A stretch of 64,000 bases of DNA from Mycolicibacterium austroafricanum (GCF_000612725.1 NZ_HG964455.1:208950-272949); one strand, 5' to 3'. Counted from the stretch's first letter, positions 31,889 to 40,576 are shown. Notes: a model not told the origin generated them from the sequence alone. Numbers and translations are program-made.

Positions 31889-32650
31889 TTACGCGACCTG
31901 TTCGCGGCGCTTGACGCCCTCATGCAGCGGCACGTCCGGGTCGATCTTGATGCCGAGCACCTCACAGGTGCCGTTGATGGAGCCGACCATGATGGTGGTC
32001 AGGTAGTCGACGAACTTCTCCGACGGCAACCGGCGCGGGCTGTCCTGTTCGGCGCCCAGCCACCAGTCGGTGGCCGACGCCGCGGCGCCGAACGTCGCGA
32101 AACCGGCAAGCTCGAAGGCCGCGTTGTCGAGCTCCATGTCGCTGAGCTCGTTGTTGAACATCTCGGCTATCCCCAACGTGATGTCGCGCCCCTCGTTCAG
32201 CGCACGCATCGCCGACTCGCTCTGCTCGGCGAACCGGCCCTGCATCAGGAAACGCACCACGTTCGGGTGCTCGTCGACCAGCCGGACGTACTGCTCGACG
32301 GCGCGGAAGACGACGGTGCGCGCGGCGTCGGTGGAGATGTTGATCGACGGGAAGATCGCCGCCCACAACATGTCCCGCATCCGCTGGCCGATCGCCTGGA
32401 AGAGATCCGATTTGTCGGTGAAGTGGCGGTAGATCTTGGGTTTGGCGGTGCCGGCCTCTTCGGCGATCTCGCGCAGCGACACCTCGGGGCCCAGCCGGTC
32501 GATGGCCCGGAACGCGGCGTCGACGATCTCCGAGCGCACCTTCTTGCGGTGCTCACGCCAGCGCTCGCTGCGGGCGTCCACCTTGACACCCGGCTCTTCG
32601 GCGGCGCGCGCCCTCGACCCTCGTCGCACCCGATCACTGTACCCGGCCAT
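31889..32650 (-). CDS. TetR-family transcriptional regulator
   Basis: 253 aa. TetR helix-turn-helix at about 38-82 (IVDAAFRAIDRLGPEVSLREIAEEAGTAKPKIYRHFTDK) with a helical ligand-binding domain behind it. The place matches Rv3050c, upstream of the monooxygenase, which could be its target; the HD-GYP pair now separates them. N-terminal 25 residues are basic and may not all be translated. Confidence 0.9.
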   Translation of the reverse strand: MAGYSDRVRRGSRARAAEEPGVKVDARSERWREHRKKVRSEIVDAAFRAIDRLGPEVSLREIAEEAGTAKPKIYRHFTDKSDLFQAIGQRMRDMLWAAIFPSINISTDAARTVVFRAVEQYVRLVDEHPNVVRFLMQGRFAEQSESAMRALNEGRDITLGIAEMFNNELSDMELDNAAFELAGFATFGAAASATDWWLGAEQDSPRRLPSEKFVDYLTTIMVGSINGTCEVLGIKIDPDVPLHEGVKRREQVA

Positions 32651-32792
32651 GCCTCGCTGACCTGCTCAGACCGTGCGGAGTCACATCGGACGGGCACCTG
32701 TGGGGCCACGGGGCCGGGCGGATCCGCTCGACGCGCGCACACAGCGAGTTTGGGTACTATCTCCTGCGACAGCCGCTCGACGAGAGAGATTT

Positions 32793-33974
32793 ATGACGCA
32801 GCGATACGACGTGGTCATCGCAGGTGGAGGCCCTTCCGGGTCGGCCGCCGCGTGGCAGGCGGCGCAGACCGGTGCCAAAGTGGTGGTGCTGGACAAGGCA
32901 CAGTTCCCGCGGGCCAAGCCGTGCGGTGACGGGCTGACCGCACGCGCGGTCAGCTACCTGCAGAAGATGGGTCTGGCCGACGAGGTCGCCACCTACCACC
33001 GGGTGAACCGGGTCACCGTGTTCAGCCCGAGCCGCTGGGAGCTGTCGTTCCCGAAGCGTCCCGGCATGCCCGACCACGGCCACACGGTCAGCCGCGAACA
33101 TCTCGACACCGTGCTGCTCAAGCACGCCGAGTCCGCCGGTGCCGAGGTGCGGCAAGGCGCCGAGGTGGCCGGGCCGGAGTTCGACGCCAGCGGCCGGGTG
33201 ATCGGCGTGGTTCTCAAGGGCGGAGAGAAGGTCTACGGCGACGCGGTGATCGCCGCCGACGGCGCCTACTCCCCCATCAAGCGCGCGTTGAAGATCGACT
33301 CCGAGTACAACGGCTACTCGGCGATCGCGATCCGGTCCGAGATGCCGGCCAACCGCCCGGACACAGACTCGCTGGACATCTACCTCAAGCTGCTGTTCCA
33401 GGGTGACCAGCTGCCCGGGTACGGCTGGGTGTTCCCGATGGGCAACGGGATCTTCAACATCGGGCTGGGCTACGTCAACAGCTACAAGAACTGGCAGGCG
33501 ATCAACGCCACCCAGTTCCTGGGTGACTTTCTGCGCACGCTGCCGCGTGAGTGGGATCTGCCGCCGATCGAGGAGCTCAAGAAGAACAAGAGCGTGCGGG
33601 CGTGGCGATTGCCGATGGGCTTCACCGCGTGGCCGCCGTGGCGTCCCGGGGTGCTGTTCACCGGTGACTCGCTGGGCGCAGGCAAGCCGGCCTCGGGTGC
33701 CGGCATCTCCAAGGCCCTCGAATCCGGCCTGGCCGCAGGCGAGTGCGCGGTGGCGGCGCTGATGAACGGCGGGCCCGACGACTTCACCAACTACGCGCAG
33801 CGCATGGAGGCGGCGTGGGGCCGTGAGTACCGGCGCGGCCGCTACATGCACAAGTTGATCGGACAGCCCAGGCTGGCCGCCGCCGGCGTGAAGCTGATCG
33901 ACAACGCGGCGTTCCGGGACCGCATGCTCAAGGCGCTGTACAAGAAGGCGCAGGGTCCGCAGCACAGCTTCTGA
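32793..33974 (+). CDS. geranylgeranyl reductase-family FAD enzyme
   Basis: 393 aa. FAD site DVVIAGGGPSGSAAAWQAAQ, then AKPCGDGLTARAVSYLQ and VLFTGDSLGAGKPASGAGISKALESG, the signatures of the geranylgeranyl reductase/menaquinone-saturating MenJ group, which reduce isoprenoid double bonds. It is similar in layout to M. tuberculosis MenJ (Rv0561c) but at a different place, so it may be a paralogue with another polyprenyl substrate. ATG 32793 preceded by GAGAGA. Confidence 0.85.
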   Translation: MTQRYDVVIAGGGPSGSAAAWQAAQTGAKVVVLDKAQFPRAKPCGDGLTARAVSYLQKMGLADEVATYHRVNRVTVFSPSRWELSFPKRPGMPDHGHTVSREHLDTVLLKHAESAGAEVRQGAEVAGPEFDASGRVIGVVLKGGEKVYGDAVIAADGAYSPIKRALKIDSEYNGYSAIAIRSEMPANRPDTDSLDIYLKLLFQGDQLPGYGWVFPMGNGIFNIGLGYVNSYKNWQAINATQFLGDFLRTLPREWDLPPIEELKKNKSVRAWRLPMGFTAWPPWRPGVLFTGDSLGAGKPASGAGISKALESGLAAGECAVAALMNGGPDDFTNYAQRMEAAWGREYRRGRYMHKLIGQPRLAAAGVKLIDNAAFRDRMLKALYKKAQGPQHSF

Positions 33975-33990
33975 TCGTCGGCGGGCACGG

Positions 33991-34554
33991 ATGGTCGGCG
34001 TGGGCGGAGCGCAGCTCGGCACCGTGGCTGCGGCACGCCTCGCTGCCCGCGGCACGGTGGTCATCGAACGCGGCATGTCCGACGACGAGTTCGCCCGTGT
34101 GGAAACAGATTTCGGCTTCGAGTTCGCCGACGACCATCGGGCGTTCCTCGCGGCCGGGCTACCGGTGGACGCCTCGTGGCCGAATTGGCGCGGCGAGGGA
34201 CGCAGAAGTCTGGCCAAGCGGCTGCAACTCCCGGCCGACGGTGTCCTGTTCGCCGTGGAGTGGGGCGGGTTCTGGGGCGACGGCTGGGGGCAACGTCCGT
34301 CCCGGATGAAGGACGCGTTGCGCACGGCGAGGTATCAGCTGGCTCGTGTCCCGCAGCTGATCCCGGTGTATTCGCATCACTACCTGCCCGCCGGCCGCGG
34401 ATCGTTCGGCCACCCGGTGTTGTCGGTGGTGCGTACCGACGTCACCTGCGGGGGCGCCGACCTCGCCGACTACGTCGACAACGAATTCGGCCCCGGTCAC
34501 CGCGCCCCGGGCGCGCGTCCGACCGTCGGGTTCTGGTCAGATCTGGTGGTCTGA
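33991..34554 (+). CDS. SMI1/KNR4-like protein
   Basis: 187 aa. ERGMSDDEFARVETDFGFEFADDHRAFLAAGLPV... matches the helical opening of SMI1/KNR4 (SUKH) proteins, with WPNWR and a later WGGFWGDGWG segment. In bacteria such proteins include immunity proteins against polymorphic toxins, but no toxin gene is present here. Starts 16 bp after the reductase; same strand. Confidence 0.65.
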   Translation: MVGVGGAQLGTVAAARLAARGTVVIERGMSDDEFARVETDFGFEFADDHRAFLAAGLPVDASWPNWRGEGRRSLAKRLQLPADGVLFAVEWGGFWGDGWGQRPSRMKDALRTARYQLARVPQLIPVYSHHYLPAGRGSFGHPVLSVVRTDVTCGGADLADYVDNEFGPGHRAPGARPTVGFWSDLVV

Positions 34555-34613
34555 ACAGCCCGGTCATGATCGGGCACGGACGAGATGTCGGTGCTCACGG
34601 GTACACCTAGCAC

Positions 34614-35021
34614 ATGACTTCAGGGCATCTGACTGCGTTCATCTGTTACCGCGATCCCGACGCGGCGGTCGGCTGGATCACCGAGGTACTGGGCTTCGAC
34701 GTCGTACGCGAGTTCCGTGACGACGGCGGCCTCATTCACGCTGAACTGCGGCGCGGCGACGCAGTGGTGTGTGTGCAGCACGACGACCGCGGCTACGACG
34801 TCCCCGCCGTCAAGGGCGACTGCGTCGGCTCCGGGCTGTACGTGGTCGTCGACCAGGCTGACGTCACCGCGATCCACCAGCGTGCGGACGGCCGCGGCAC
34901 CGCGGTGTTGATCCCTCCGGAAACCACACAGTGGGGCAATTTCCGGACGGAGCTGCTCGACCCCGAGGGGCGACAGTGGTCGATCGGCACCTACCTGCCC
35001 GGGCAGCCAGGAGACTGGTGA
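34614..35021 (+). CDS. VOC (glyoxalase/bleomycin-resistance fold) protein
   Basis: 135 aa made of two beta-alpha-beta-beta-beta modules (LTAFICYRDPDAAVGWITEVLGFDVVREF ... LYVVVDQADVTAIHQRADG ... RTELLDPEGRQWSIGTYLP). The family binds a metal for isomerase or dioxygenase chemistry or simply binds drugs; which applies is unclear. GTGA overlap or a 2-bp gap joins it to the next VOC gene. Confidence 0.8.
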   Translation: MTSGHLTAFICYRDPDAAVGWITEVLGFDVVREFRDDGGLIHAELRRGDAVVCVQHDDRGYDVPAVKGDCVGSGLYVVVDQADVTAIHQRADGRGTAVLIPPETTQWGNFRTELLDPEGRQWSIGTYLPGQPGDW

Positions 35022-35023
35022 GC

Positions 35024-35440
35024 ATGGAGCAACGAGTCAGCTTGATCACCCTCGGTGTCGACGATCTCGTCCGGGCCCGGCGGTTCTACGAGCAGGGCCT
35101 GGGTTGGGTGCCCAAGGCGGCCCCCGAGGGTGTCGTGTTCTACCAACTCCCCGGGATCGCGCTGGCGCTGTTCGGCCGCGACGATCTCGCGCAGGACGCC
35201 CACATGCCGGTCGACGGCCGCTTCAGCGGCATCACCATCGCGATCAACCAGCGCACCGAAGCCGACGTCGACGCGGTGCTGGCCCAGGCCAAGGCAGCGG
35301 GGGCGACGATCCTCAAGCCGGCCGAGAAGGTGTTCTGGGGCGGCTACTCGGGCTACTTCGCCGATCCCGACGGGCACGTCTGGGAGGTCGCGCTGAACCC
35401 GGAATGGACGATCAACGACGACGGGACGCTGACGATCTGA
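35024..35440 (+). CDS. VOC family protein
   Basis: 138 aa, the same fold as its upstream neighbour: SLITLGVDDLVRARRFYEQGLGW opens module one and YSGYFADPDGHVWEVALNP closes module two. ATG 35024 gives a standard start; a GTG at 35018 overlaps the previous stop (GTGA) and has AGGAG 4 nt before it, so it is equally possible. The pair could act together. Confidence 0.82.
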   Translation: MEQRVSLITLGVDDLVRARRFYEQGLGWVPKAAPEGVVFYQLPGIALALFGRDDLAQDAHMPVDGRFSGITIAINQRTEADVDAVLAQAKAAGATILKPAEKVFWGGYSGYFADPDGHVWEVALNPEWTINDDGTLTI

Positions 35441-35444
35441 GCAC

Positions 35445-35777
35445 TCAGCGGCGGGCGACGACGGTCAGCAATACGACGGAATCCTCCAGCGCCACCAGGT
35501 TGTGGATCTCATCCGGGATCACCAGATAATCACCTTCCCCGCCGTCGACGCTGTCCGTCGCCGTTCCGATCTGCACCTTGCCGCGCAACACCAGAAGCGT
35601 TGCCTCACCCGGACTTTCGTGATCGTCGAGCCGGTTTCCCGCGGCCAGCGCGAGCACCGTCTGCCGCAGCGTGCGGTCCCGCCCACCGAATACGGTGTGC
35701 GCGGCCCGCCCGGCGCTCGCCACCCGTGCCGCGTCGAGTTGTTCGTCACCGACACTCTTCAATGACAAGGCGTCCAC
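35445..35777 (-). CDS. small cupin-domain protein
   Basis: 110 aa. Cupin strands with LDDHESPGEATLLVLRGKVQIG and GDYLVIPDEIHNLVALEDSVVLLTV; metal-binding residues are incomplete (H in DDHES and H in DEIHN). Similar small cupins are sensors or detoxifying proteins. Same direction as the SufR-like regulator, 25 bp after it. Confidence 0.75.
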   Translation of the reverse strand: MDALSLKSVGDEQLDAARVASAGRAAHTVFGGRDRTLRQTVLALAAGNRLDDHESPGEATLLVLRGKVQIGTATDSVDGGEGDYLVIPDEIHNLVALEDSVVLLTVVARR

Positions 35778-35802
35778 GGTCGCCGTCCTTTCCGATCGAT
35801 CA

Positions 35803-36480
35803 TCAGCCTCGGGCCGGGCGAAGGAGCAAACCGATCTCGCACGAGCCCGCGTGCGGATCCGGGGTCACCGCGACGCTGTAGTTTCCGCCGATCGACGCGG
35901 CATTGACGTCGATCACTTCTTGAATCATGCCCTGCTGGATACCGCGGACCACTTCGGGTGCCGCCTTGGCGACCTCGGCGAGCGGGCATGTGCACAGCTG
36001 CACGGTCACCTCGCCGAATGACGACAGCACCGAGCGCACTTGGAATCCCAGCTCTGTCAACGTGGCAACGACCAGGTCGGCGATCGAGGTCTCGTGGCGC
36101 GGCCTGGCCAGGCGCACCCGGTGAGCCAGGTCGGCACCGATACGCCGCGCCCGCGATTCCCGTTCCCGCGGCGTGCCGCCCAGGTGCGTGGCGAACAGGC
36201 ACACGATGTCGGCGTAATCCAGCCGCGGGGCCAGTTCGTAGGTCAGCTTGGGCCGCCCCGCCCCCGCCGCCTTGGGACCGCGGCCCCGCCGCACATAGCC
36301 CTGGGACTCCAGTGCCGACAGGTGAAACCGTGCGGTGGTGACATGGATCTGCAGAGTGTCGGCGACGCCCTGGGCGTCGAGAGGCCGATTCGTCTCACGC
36401 AGCAGCCCCAGCACCTTCTGCCGCTGCCGGCCCGCGGCCCGGTCCGACGCCTTGTCGGTGTCGCGGCCTTGTACTGCCAT
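35803..36480 (-). CDS. SufR-like winged-helix regulator
   Basis: 225 aa. Winged helix at about 20-85 (QKVLGLLRETNRPLDAQGVADTLQIHVTTARFHLSALESQGYVRR). The C-terminal part QLCTCPLAEVAKAAPEVVRG...GSCEIGLLL follows the layout of the Fe-S regulator SufR (CPL..., PEVC..., final C), but the cysteine expected in PEVC is valine. It may hold a cluster with other ligands or have lost it. Last regulator gene after the exporter/methyltransferase unit, 12 bp after the methyltransferase, so likely in the same operon. Confidence 0.75.
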   Translation of the reverse strand: MAVQGRDTDKASDRAAGRQRQKVLGLLRETNRPLDAQGVADTLQIHVTTARFHLSALESQGYVRRGRGPKAAGAGRPKLTYELAPRLDYADIVCLFATHLGGTPRERESRARRIGADLAHRVRLARPRHETSIADLVVATLTELGFQVRSVLSSFGEVTVQLCTCPLAEVAKAAPEVVRGIQQGMIQEVIDVNAASIGGNYSVAVTPDPHAGSCEIGLLLRPARG

Positions 36481-36492
36481 AAGACGAGTGTG

Positions 36493-37293
36493 TCACTGCC
36501 CCGGCACGACGCCGACGACCGCGACCGCGGTCAGCGAGCGGCGGTACCGCGCAAAGGTGGCGCGCATCCCGAGCACCCGGCGGCGCGCGGCGGGACGGCG
36601 GATCATGTTCCCGACGATGCGCAGCGCACCGAACAGTCCCTCGTCGGCCAGCACCCGGGCGGGACTGAGCAGTGCCATCGGGGCCTGGTCGACGGTCTCG
36701 ACCTGAAAACCCGCCTCGGTCAGCAGCGCTGTCCACTCCGCGATGGTCAGGGGGCGTGCATTCACCTTGATGGCACGAGACATCTCGCGCCGGATGTCGT
36801 CCTTGATGTCCTGGGACAGGTCATCTGGGGTCAGACCGAGTTCGTGAATGGCGTAGCGGCCTCCTGGCCGCAGCACCCGGAACGCCTCGGCGATGATGGC
36901 GCGCTTGGCCTTCTCGCCCTGCATCGTCAGCATCGCCTCGCCCACCACCACGTCGGCGCTGCCGTCGGGCAACCCGGTGGTCGACGCGTCGGCGACCACC
37001 ACCGCGCCGTTGACCGGGGCAACGATGGCCTTGACGTTCTCGGTCGCCGCGGCCGTGTCGTCGACCCCGACGTACGAGCGCGGCTGTGCCGCGATGATGT
37101 CGGATGCGGTGCGGCCCAGGCCGGGCCCGAGTTCGACGACGTCGGATCCGCCGATGCGGGCCGCCGCGAGCAGGCGGGTGGTCAGCTCCAGGCCACCGGG
37201 ACGCAGCACCCGCTTGCCCAGGCGGGCCAACAGCCAGTGCCCGGGAAGGTCGGCGTCCGACCGCTCGGCGAGCGGAAGGGGTGAATCAGCCAT
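36493..37293 (-). CDS. class I SAM-dependent methyltransferase
   Basis: 266 aa. Motif I VVELGPGLGRTASDI (about 52-66), then GVDDTA and ADASTTGLPDGSADVVVGEAML, FRVLRPGGRYAIHELG. Small-molecule methyltransferase fold (ubiE-like); substrate unknown. Start overlaps the permease gene by 8 bp, so it is translated with the ABC exporter genes. Confidence 0.85.
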   Translation of the reverse strand: MADSPLPLAERSDADLPGHWLLARLGKRVLRPGGLELTTRLLAAARIGGSDVVELGPGLGRTASDIIAAQPRSYVGVDDTAAATENVKAIVAPVNGAVVVADASTTGLPDGSADVVVGEAMLTMQGEKAKRAIIAEAFRVLRPGGRYAIHELGLTPDDLSQDIKDDIRREMSRAIKVNARPLTIAEWTALLTEAGFQVETVDQAPMALLSPARVLADEGLFGALRIVGNMIRRPAARRRVLGMRATFARYRRSLTAVAVVGVVPGQ

Positions 37294-38074
37294 GGCGGAC
37301 AGTCCTTTCGACGGCGGCGACCACGAAGACCGCCGTGAACAGTGAACACACGTAGAGCAGGGCGGCGTTCTGCCCCCACGGAGGCGTCAACACGGCGTCC
37401 TGGCCGGTGGCGTAGACCCCGTTGAGGACGGGCATGAAGCGCTGCAGGAACGCACCGCTCGGCAGGTACCCGGCCGCCGACTCGAAGGCGTAGACCCACA
37501 CCAGGATCACGGCCGCGGCGCCGAGCGGGGAACGGATGAGCGCGCCGACACCGACCCCGGCACCGGCGGCGAAGAAGCTGAGCAGCGGGACGGTCCACAG
37601 CAGCCGCAGCGCGACCGGGTCGGCGGCCGACACCGACCCGTACACGTGCGGCGACAGCACCGGAAGGGCGACGAGCACGACGAGCAGCGCGGCGACGGCC
37701 ACCACGGCCCCGAGCGCACCGTGGAACAGCCATCGGCCGACCAGCACCGGCCATTGGCGTCGCGCCGCCAGCCGCACGTATTCGTCTGCCCGATAGCGAT
37801 TTTCGGAAGCCTGACCGTCGGCGGCCCCGAGTGCCACCACGACGGTGGTGACGGTGATGACCCAGTAGGCCGCGTTGGAGGTCGGCACCTGAAGCACAGA
37901 GATCTGGCCGGGGATGCGTGCGAAGGTTTCGGCTGCCAGCGCGATCGCGAAGGTGATCACCGCCGGCACGGCGACGGCCGCGGGCACCAGGACGGTCCAC
38001 AGCCGGCTGCGACCCGAGGTCCGGACGAGCTCGGCGCGCACCCCGCGCGCCACCAGCTCGGCGCTCACGCGCAC
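37286..38074 (-). CDS. ABC-2-type transporter permease
   Basis: 262 aa with about six membrane segments (TVLVPAAVAVPAVITFAIALA; AAYWVITVTTVVVALGAADG; and four more). No binding-protein or import motif, so export is likely. Overlaps the ATPase gene by 10 bp and the methyltransferase gene by 8 bp. Confidence 0.85.
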   Translation of the reverse strand: MRVSAELVARGVRAELVRTSGRSRLWTVLVPAAVAVPAVITFAIALAAETFARIPGQISVLQVPTSNAAYWVITVTTVVVALGAADGQASENRYRADEYVRLAARRQWPVLVGRWLFHGALGAVVAVAALLVVLVALPVLSPHVYGSVSAADPVALRLLWTVPLLSFFAAGAGVGVGALIRSPLGAAAVILVWVYAFESAAGYLPSGAFLQRFMPVLNGVYATGQDAVLTPPWGQNAALLYVCSLFTAVFVVAAVERTVRHG

Positions 38075-38766
38075 GCCACACAGTCGAGCAGCGTGGACTC
38101 CAGCCAGTCACGAGAATCCGCGCCGGCCGGGATCACGTCTGCCAGCGCTCCGTCGAGCCGCGGTTGACCCGCCTCCAAAAGGATGACGCGATCGGCGGAC
38201 AGCACCACCTCGGCGAGCAGGTGAGTGGCCACCACCACCACGCAACCGGTGTCGGCGAGCTGTCGGAGAAGGCCACGGAACCAGACGATTCCAGGCACAT
38301 CGAGTCCGTTGAGCGGCTCGTCGAAGAGCAGCGCCTGCGGCCGGCACAGCAGTGCCCCGGCGATGGCGAGGCGCTGCCGGGCACCGAGTGACAACCCGCC
38401 GATCCGGTTGCAGCGCTGGGCGGACAGACCGGTCTCCTCCAGCACCTGTGCCACTCGGCCGTCGTCGACGCCGGCCAGCGCCGCCAGCCAGCGCAGGTGC
38501 CGGGCGACGGTGTGCCGCGGGTCCAGCGCGTCGGGCCCGAGGTGCGCACCCACGAGATGCGGGTCACCGAACGGGGTTCGACCGCTCACGGTGACCGCGC
38601 CGCCGTCGGGTCGGTCCAGGCCGGCGATCAGCCGCAGCAGGGTGGTCTTGCCCGCCCCGTTGAGCCCCAGCAGTGCGGTCACCGCACCGGCGGGAAAGGT
38701 GACGGTAACGTCGTCGAGCGCCCGATGTGGACCGAAAGACTTTGTCAGACCGTGGGTTTCGATCAT
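38065..38766 (-). CDS. ABC transporter ATP-binding protein
   Basis: 233 aa. Walker A LLGLNGAGKTT (about 36-46), signature LSLGARQ, Walker B ALLFDEP, switch histidine in VVVATHLL. ATG 38766 overlaps the stop of the secreted-protein gene (ATGA), which fixes the start. Partner of the permease directly downstream. Confidence 0.9.
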   Translation of the reverse strand: MIETHGLTKSFGPHRALDDVTVTFPAGAVTALLGLNGAGKTTLLRLIAGLDRPDGGAVTVSGRTPFGDPHLVGAHLGPDALDPRHTVARHLRWLAALAGVDDGRVAQVLEETGLSAQRCNRIGGLSLGARQRLAIAGALLCRPQALLFDEPLNGLDVPGIVWFRGLLRQLADTGCVVVVATHLLAEVVLSADRVILLEAGQPRLDGALADVIPAGADSRDWLESTLLDCVACA

Positions 38767-39257
38767 TGGAAATTGCAGGGAATCGGCAGACCGATCGTCT
38801 TGATGCCGTTGCACAACGACTTGCTCGCCAGCTTCCACCGGCCGTCGATGCGACGCCATTCGGCGACGACCGCCACGGTCGGTGCACCCTGGCGGCTGGC
38901 GTTGATGACCGCGGTGTGCAGATCCGGTTCGTGGGTCTCGGGACCGGTCACCATGCTCGATCCCTTCGGCGACCGGAAAAAGCCGACGCGGTAGATCATC
39001 TTCGGCACGACCACGGCGCGGTCACCGCCTTCGAGTTGCGCCGCCTTCACCCAGTCCGGCGCAGGCGTGGCGACCAGAAGCCGGATCTGTGCGTCGAGTT
39101 CGGCGAGCGTCGGCACCTCAGAGGTGATCGCGAACTCCTGCGGACCCTGGGGGTCGGCGTGGATCTCCGGATCGGCGGCCGCACCCGGAGCCAGGGTCAG
39201 CGGCACCGTCGCCGCCGCGAACAGCGCTGCCGCAGCACCGCGACACCATCGCATCAT
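38763..39257 (-). CDS. secreted protein, possibly Mtb12-like
   Basis: 164 aa. Signal peptide about 1-28 (MMRWCRGAAAALFAAATVPLTLAPGAAA). The mature part has an NTF2-like layout with VAEWRRIDGRWKLASKSLCNGIKTIGLPIPC at the end, which recalls the mycobacterial Mtb12/low-molecular-weight antigen group; the similarity is weak. First gene of the operon with the ABC exporter and methyltransferase. An iron-box-like sequence lies 56 bp upstream. Confidence 0.65.
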   Translation of the reverse strand: MMRWCRGAAAALFAAATVPLTLAPGAAADPEIHADPQGPQEFAITSEVPTLAELDAQIRLLVATPAPDWVKAAQLEGGDRAVVVPKMIYRVGFFRSPKGSSMVTGPETHEPDLHTAVINASRQGAPTVAVVAEWRRIDGRWKLASKSLCNGIKTIGLPIPCNFQ

Positions 39258-39312
39258 GACCGCTCCTCATTAACAGGAAAACTTTCCGGCTAATGTAGGA
39301 GACGCGGGTGAA

Positions 39313-39351
39313 ATAGGCAAGCCTTACCTTTTTAAGGTTAGGCAATGTTGT
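39313..39351. promoter_or_regulatory. IdeR/DtxR-like iron box region
   Basis: Two head-to-head sites: ATAGGCAAGCCTTACCTTT and TAAGGTTAGGCAATGTTGT, matching roughly 13 and 12 of the 19 positions of the consensus TTAGGTTAGGCTAACCTAA. The half-site AGGTTAGGC is exact. AT-rich spacing and location upstream of the secreted protein/ABC exporter operon suggest iron control. Confidence 0.45.
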
Positions 39352-39390
39352 GCCGGGAACCCACGATCACCTCACATCACCCGCCCTGCC

Positions 39391-39465
39391 GGCGTCAGCG
39401 TCGACCGCGCTCGGCGCGGCCCGGCGTGGCGGCGTCAGCGTCGACCGCGCTCGGCGCGACCCGGC
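39391..39465. repeat. 40-bp tandem duplication over a stop codon
   Basis: GGCGTCAGCGTCGACCGCGC and the following 15 bases occur at 39391 and again at 39431 (unit length 40 bp, one or two differences). The copy at 39431 contains the stop of the LysR-like gene; the other copy is downstream of it. Confidence 0.8.
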
Positions 39466-40148
39466 TTGCGGGCGACCTTGCCGGCAGCAGCGCGGGCGGC
39501 CTGCTTCGCGAGGGTTTTCTCCCGTGCGGTGCGTTTCGGTGCCGACTGGGCCTGCCCGCGCGACGAACCGGGTTTACGGCCCCGCACAATCCCGATGAAC
39601 TCCTCGACCAGCGGCGACTGCGCCCCTTCCGGGAAGGCGAGCGCCACGGGGCATGTGGGCGCGTCGGCGATGGCGCGGTACGTGAGGTCCTTGCGGTGAT
39701 ACAGCCGCGCCAGCGACTGTGGAACGATGAGCGCACCGACCCCCGCAGCCACGAGTTCGATTGCATCCGAGGTGGTTTCGGGTCGGTGATGGACCGGGTC
39801 GCCTGGAGCGTCCGCCCAGGCGACGACGTTGTCGAGTGGCAGCAGAACCGGCTCGCCGTCGAGGTCCGCGGCGGTGATCTCGTCGGCGGCAGTGAGGATG
39901 TGGTCGGTCGGCACCACGGCCACCGTGGTCTCCTCGTAGAGAGGGATGACCGACAGCCCGGACGTGTCGGCCGGCAACCGGAGTACTGCCACGTCGACGA
40001 TGCCGGCCCGTACTTCAGCGGCCGCGTCTGCCGCGGCGAGGGTGCGCAACTGCAGCGGAGCCTCGGGGTGGCGCTCCGCCCAGATCCTGGCCCACTTCGC
40101 GGGCGTCCCGCCGGGGACGTATCCGAGGGTGAGTGAGCACCGGGTCAC
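39435..40148 (-). CDS. LysR-type substrate-binding domain protein without DNA-binding domain
   Basis: 237 aa. It consists of the periplasmic-binding-protein-like effector domain of LysR regulators (LTLGYVPGGTPAKWARIWAERHPEAPLQL at the start, AAGVGALIVPQSLARL later) but has no N-terminal helix-turn-helix. The C-terminal 45 residues are a Lys/Arg/Ala-rich tail. GTG start. Divergent from a DUF5997 gene, 41 bp apart; this pairing is seen in other mycobacteria as far as I recall. Could be a small-molecule sensor that works through partner proteins or through its basic tail. Confidence 0.75.
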   Translation of the reverse strand: MTRCSLTLGYVPGGTPAKWARIWAERHPEAPLQLRTLAAADAAAEVRAGIVDVAVLRLPADTSGLSVIPLYEETTVAVVPTDHILTAADEITAADLDGEPVLLPLDNVVAWADAPGDPVHHRPETTSDAIELVAAGVGALIVPQSLARLYHRKDLTYRAIADAPTCPVALAFPEGAQSPLVEEFIGIVRGRKPGSSRGQAQSAPKRTAREKTLAKQAARAAAGKVARKPGRAERGRR

Positions 40149-40189
40149 CGCATCAGGCTACCGTCGGGTCTCATCGATAGGCTGGTGCC

Positions 40190-40576
40190 ATGAGCAGGCC
40201 GAACGCGCAGTCCATGAAACCCGCCACGGCGGCGAAGAAGCTGGACGTGTACCTGCCCGCGACTCCTGCGGAGTTCCAGCAGAACCCGATCACCCGCGCC
40301 GAGCTGGCCACCCTGCAGGAGAATCCGCCGCAGTGGCTCAAGGATCTCCGCAAGAACGGGCCGCACCCGAAGAACCTGGTGGCGGCCAAGCTCGGCATCT
40401 CGATCGCCGGTCTCGCGCGGGGCGGCGTGGTCGATGCGCTCACCACCGAGCAGATCAACCAGCTGCTCGAGGAGAAGCCGGAGTGGCTGGTCGCCGAACG
40501 GGAGAGTTACCAGAACGTGCTGCGCGAGGAGCGACGCTTGAAATCGTTGCGGGCGGAGCAGGCTCGCGAGAGCTGA
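40190..40576 (+). CDS. DUF5997 family protein
   Basis: 128 aa. KLDVYLPATPAEFQQNPITRAELATLQENPPQWLKDLRKNGPHPKNLVAAKLGISIAGLARGG is the conserved core of this actinobacterial family. Small helical protein with a possible nucleic-acid-binding helix pair; function unknown. ATG at 40190. Divergent from the LysR-like gene. Confidence 0.8.
   Translation: MSRPNAQSMKPATAAKKLDVYLPATPAEFQQNPITRAELATLQENPPQWLKDLRKNGPHPKNLVAAKLGISIAGLARGGVVDALTTEQINQLLEEKPEWLVAERESYQNVLREERRLKSLRAEQARES

Noticed and set aside
33991..34554. Toxin-immunity system around the SMI1/KNR4-like gene
   Set aside because: No polymorphic toxin, secretion marker or further immunity gene nearby.
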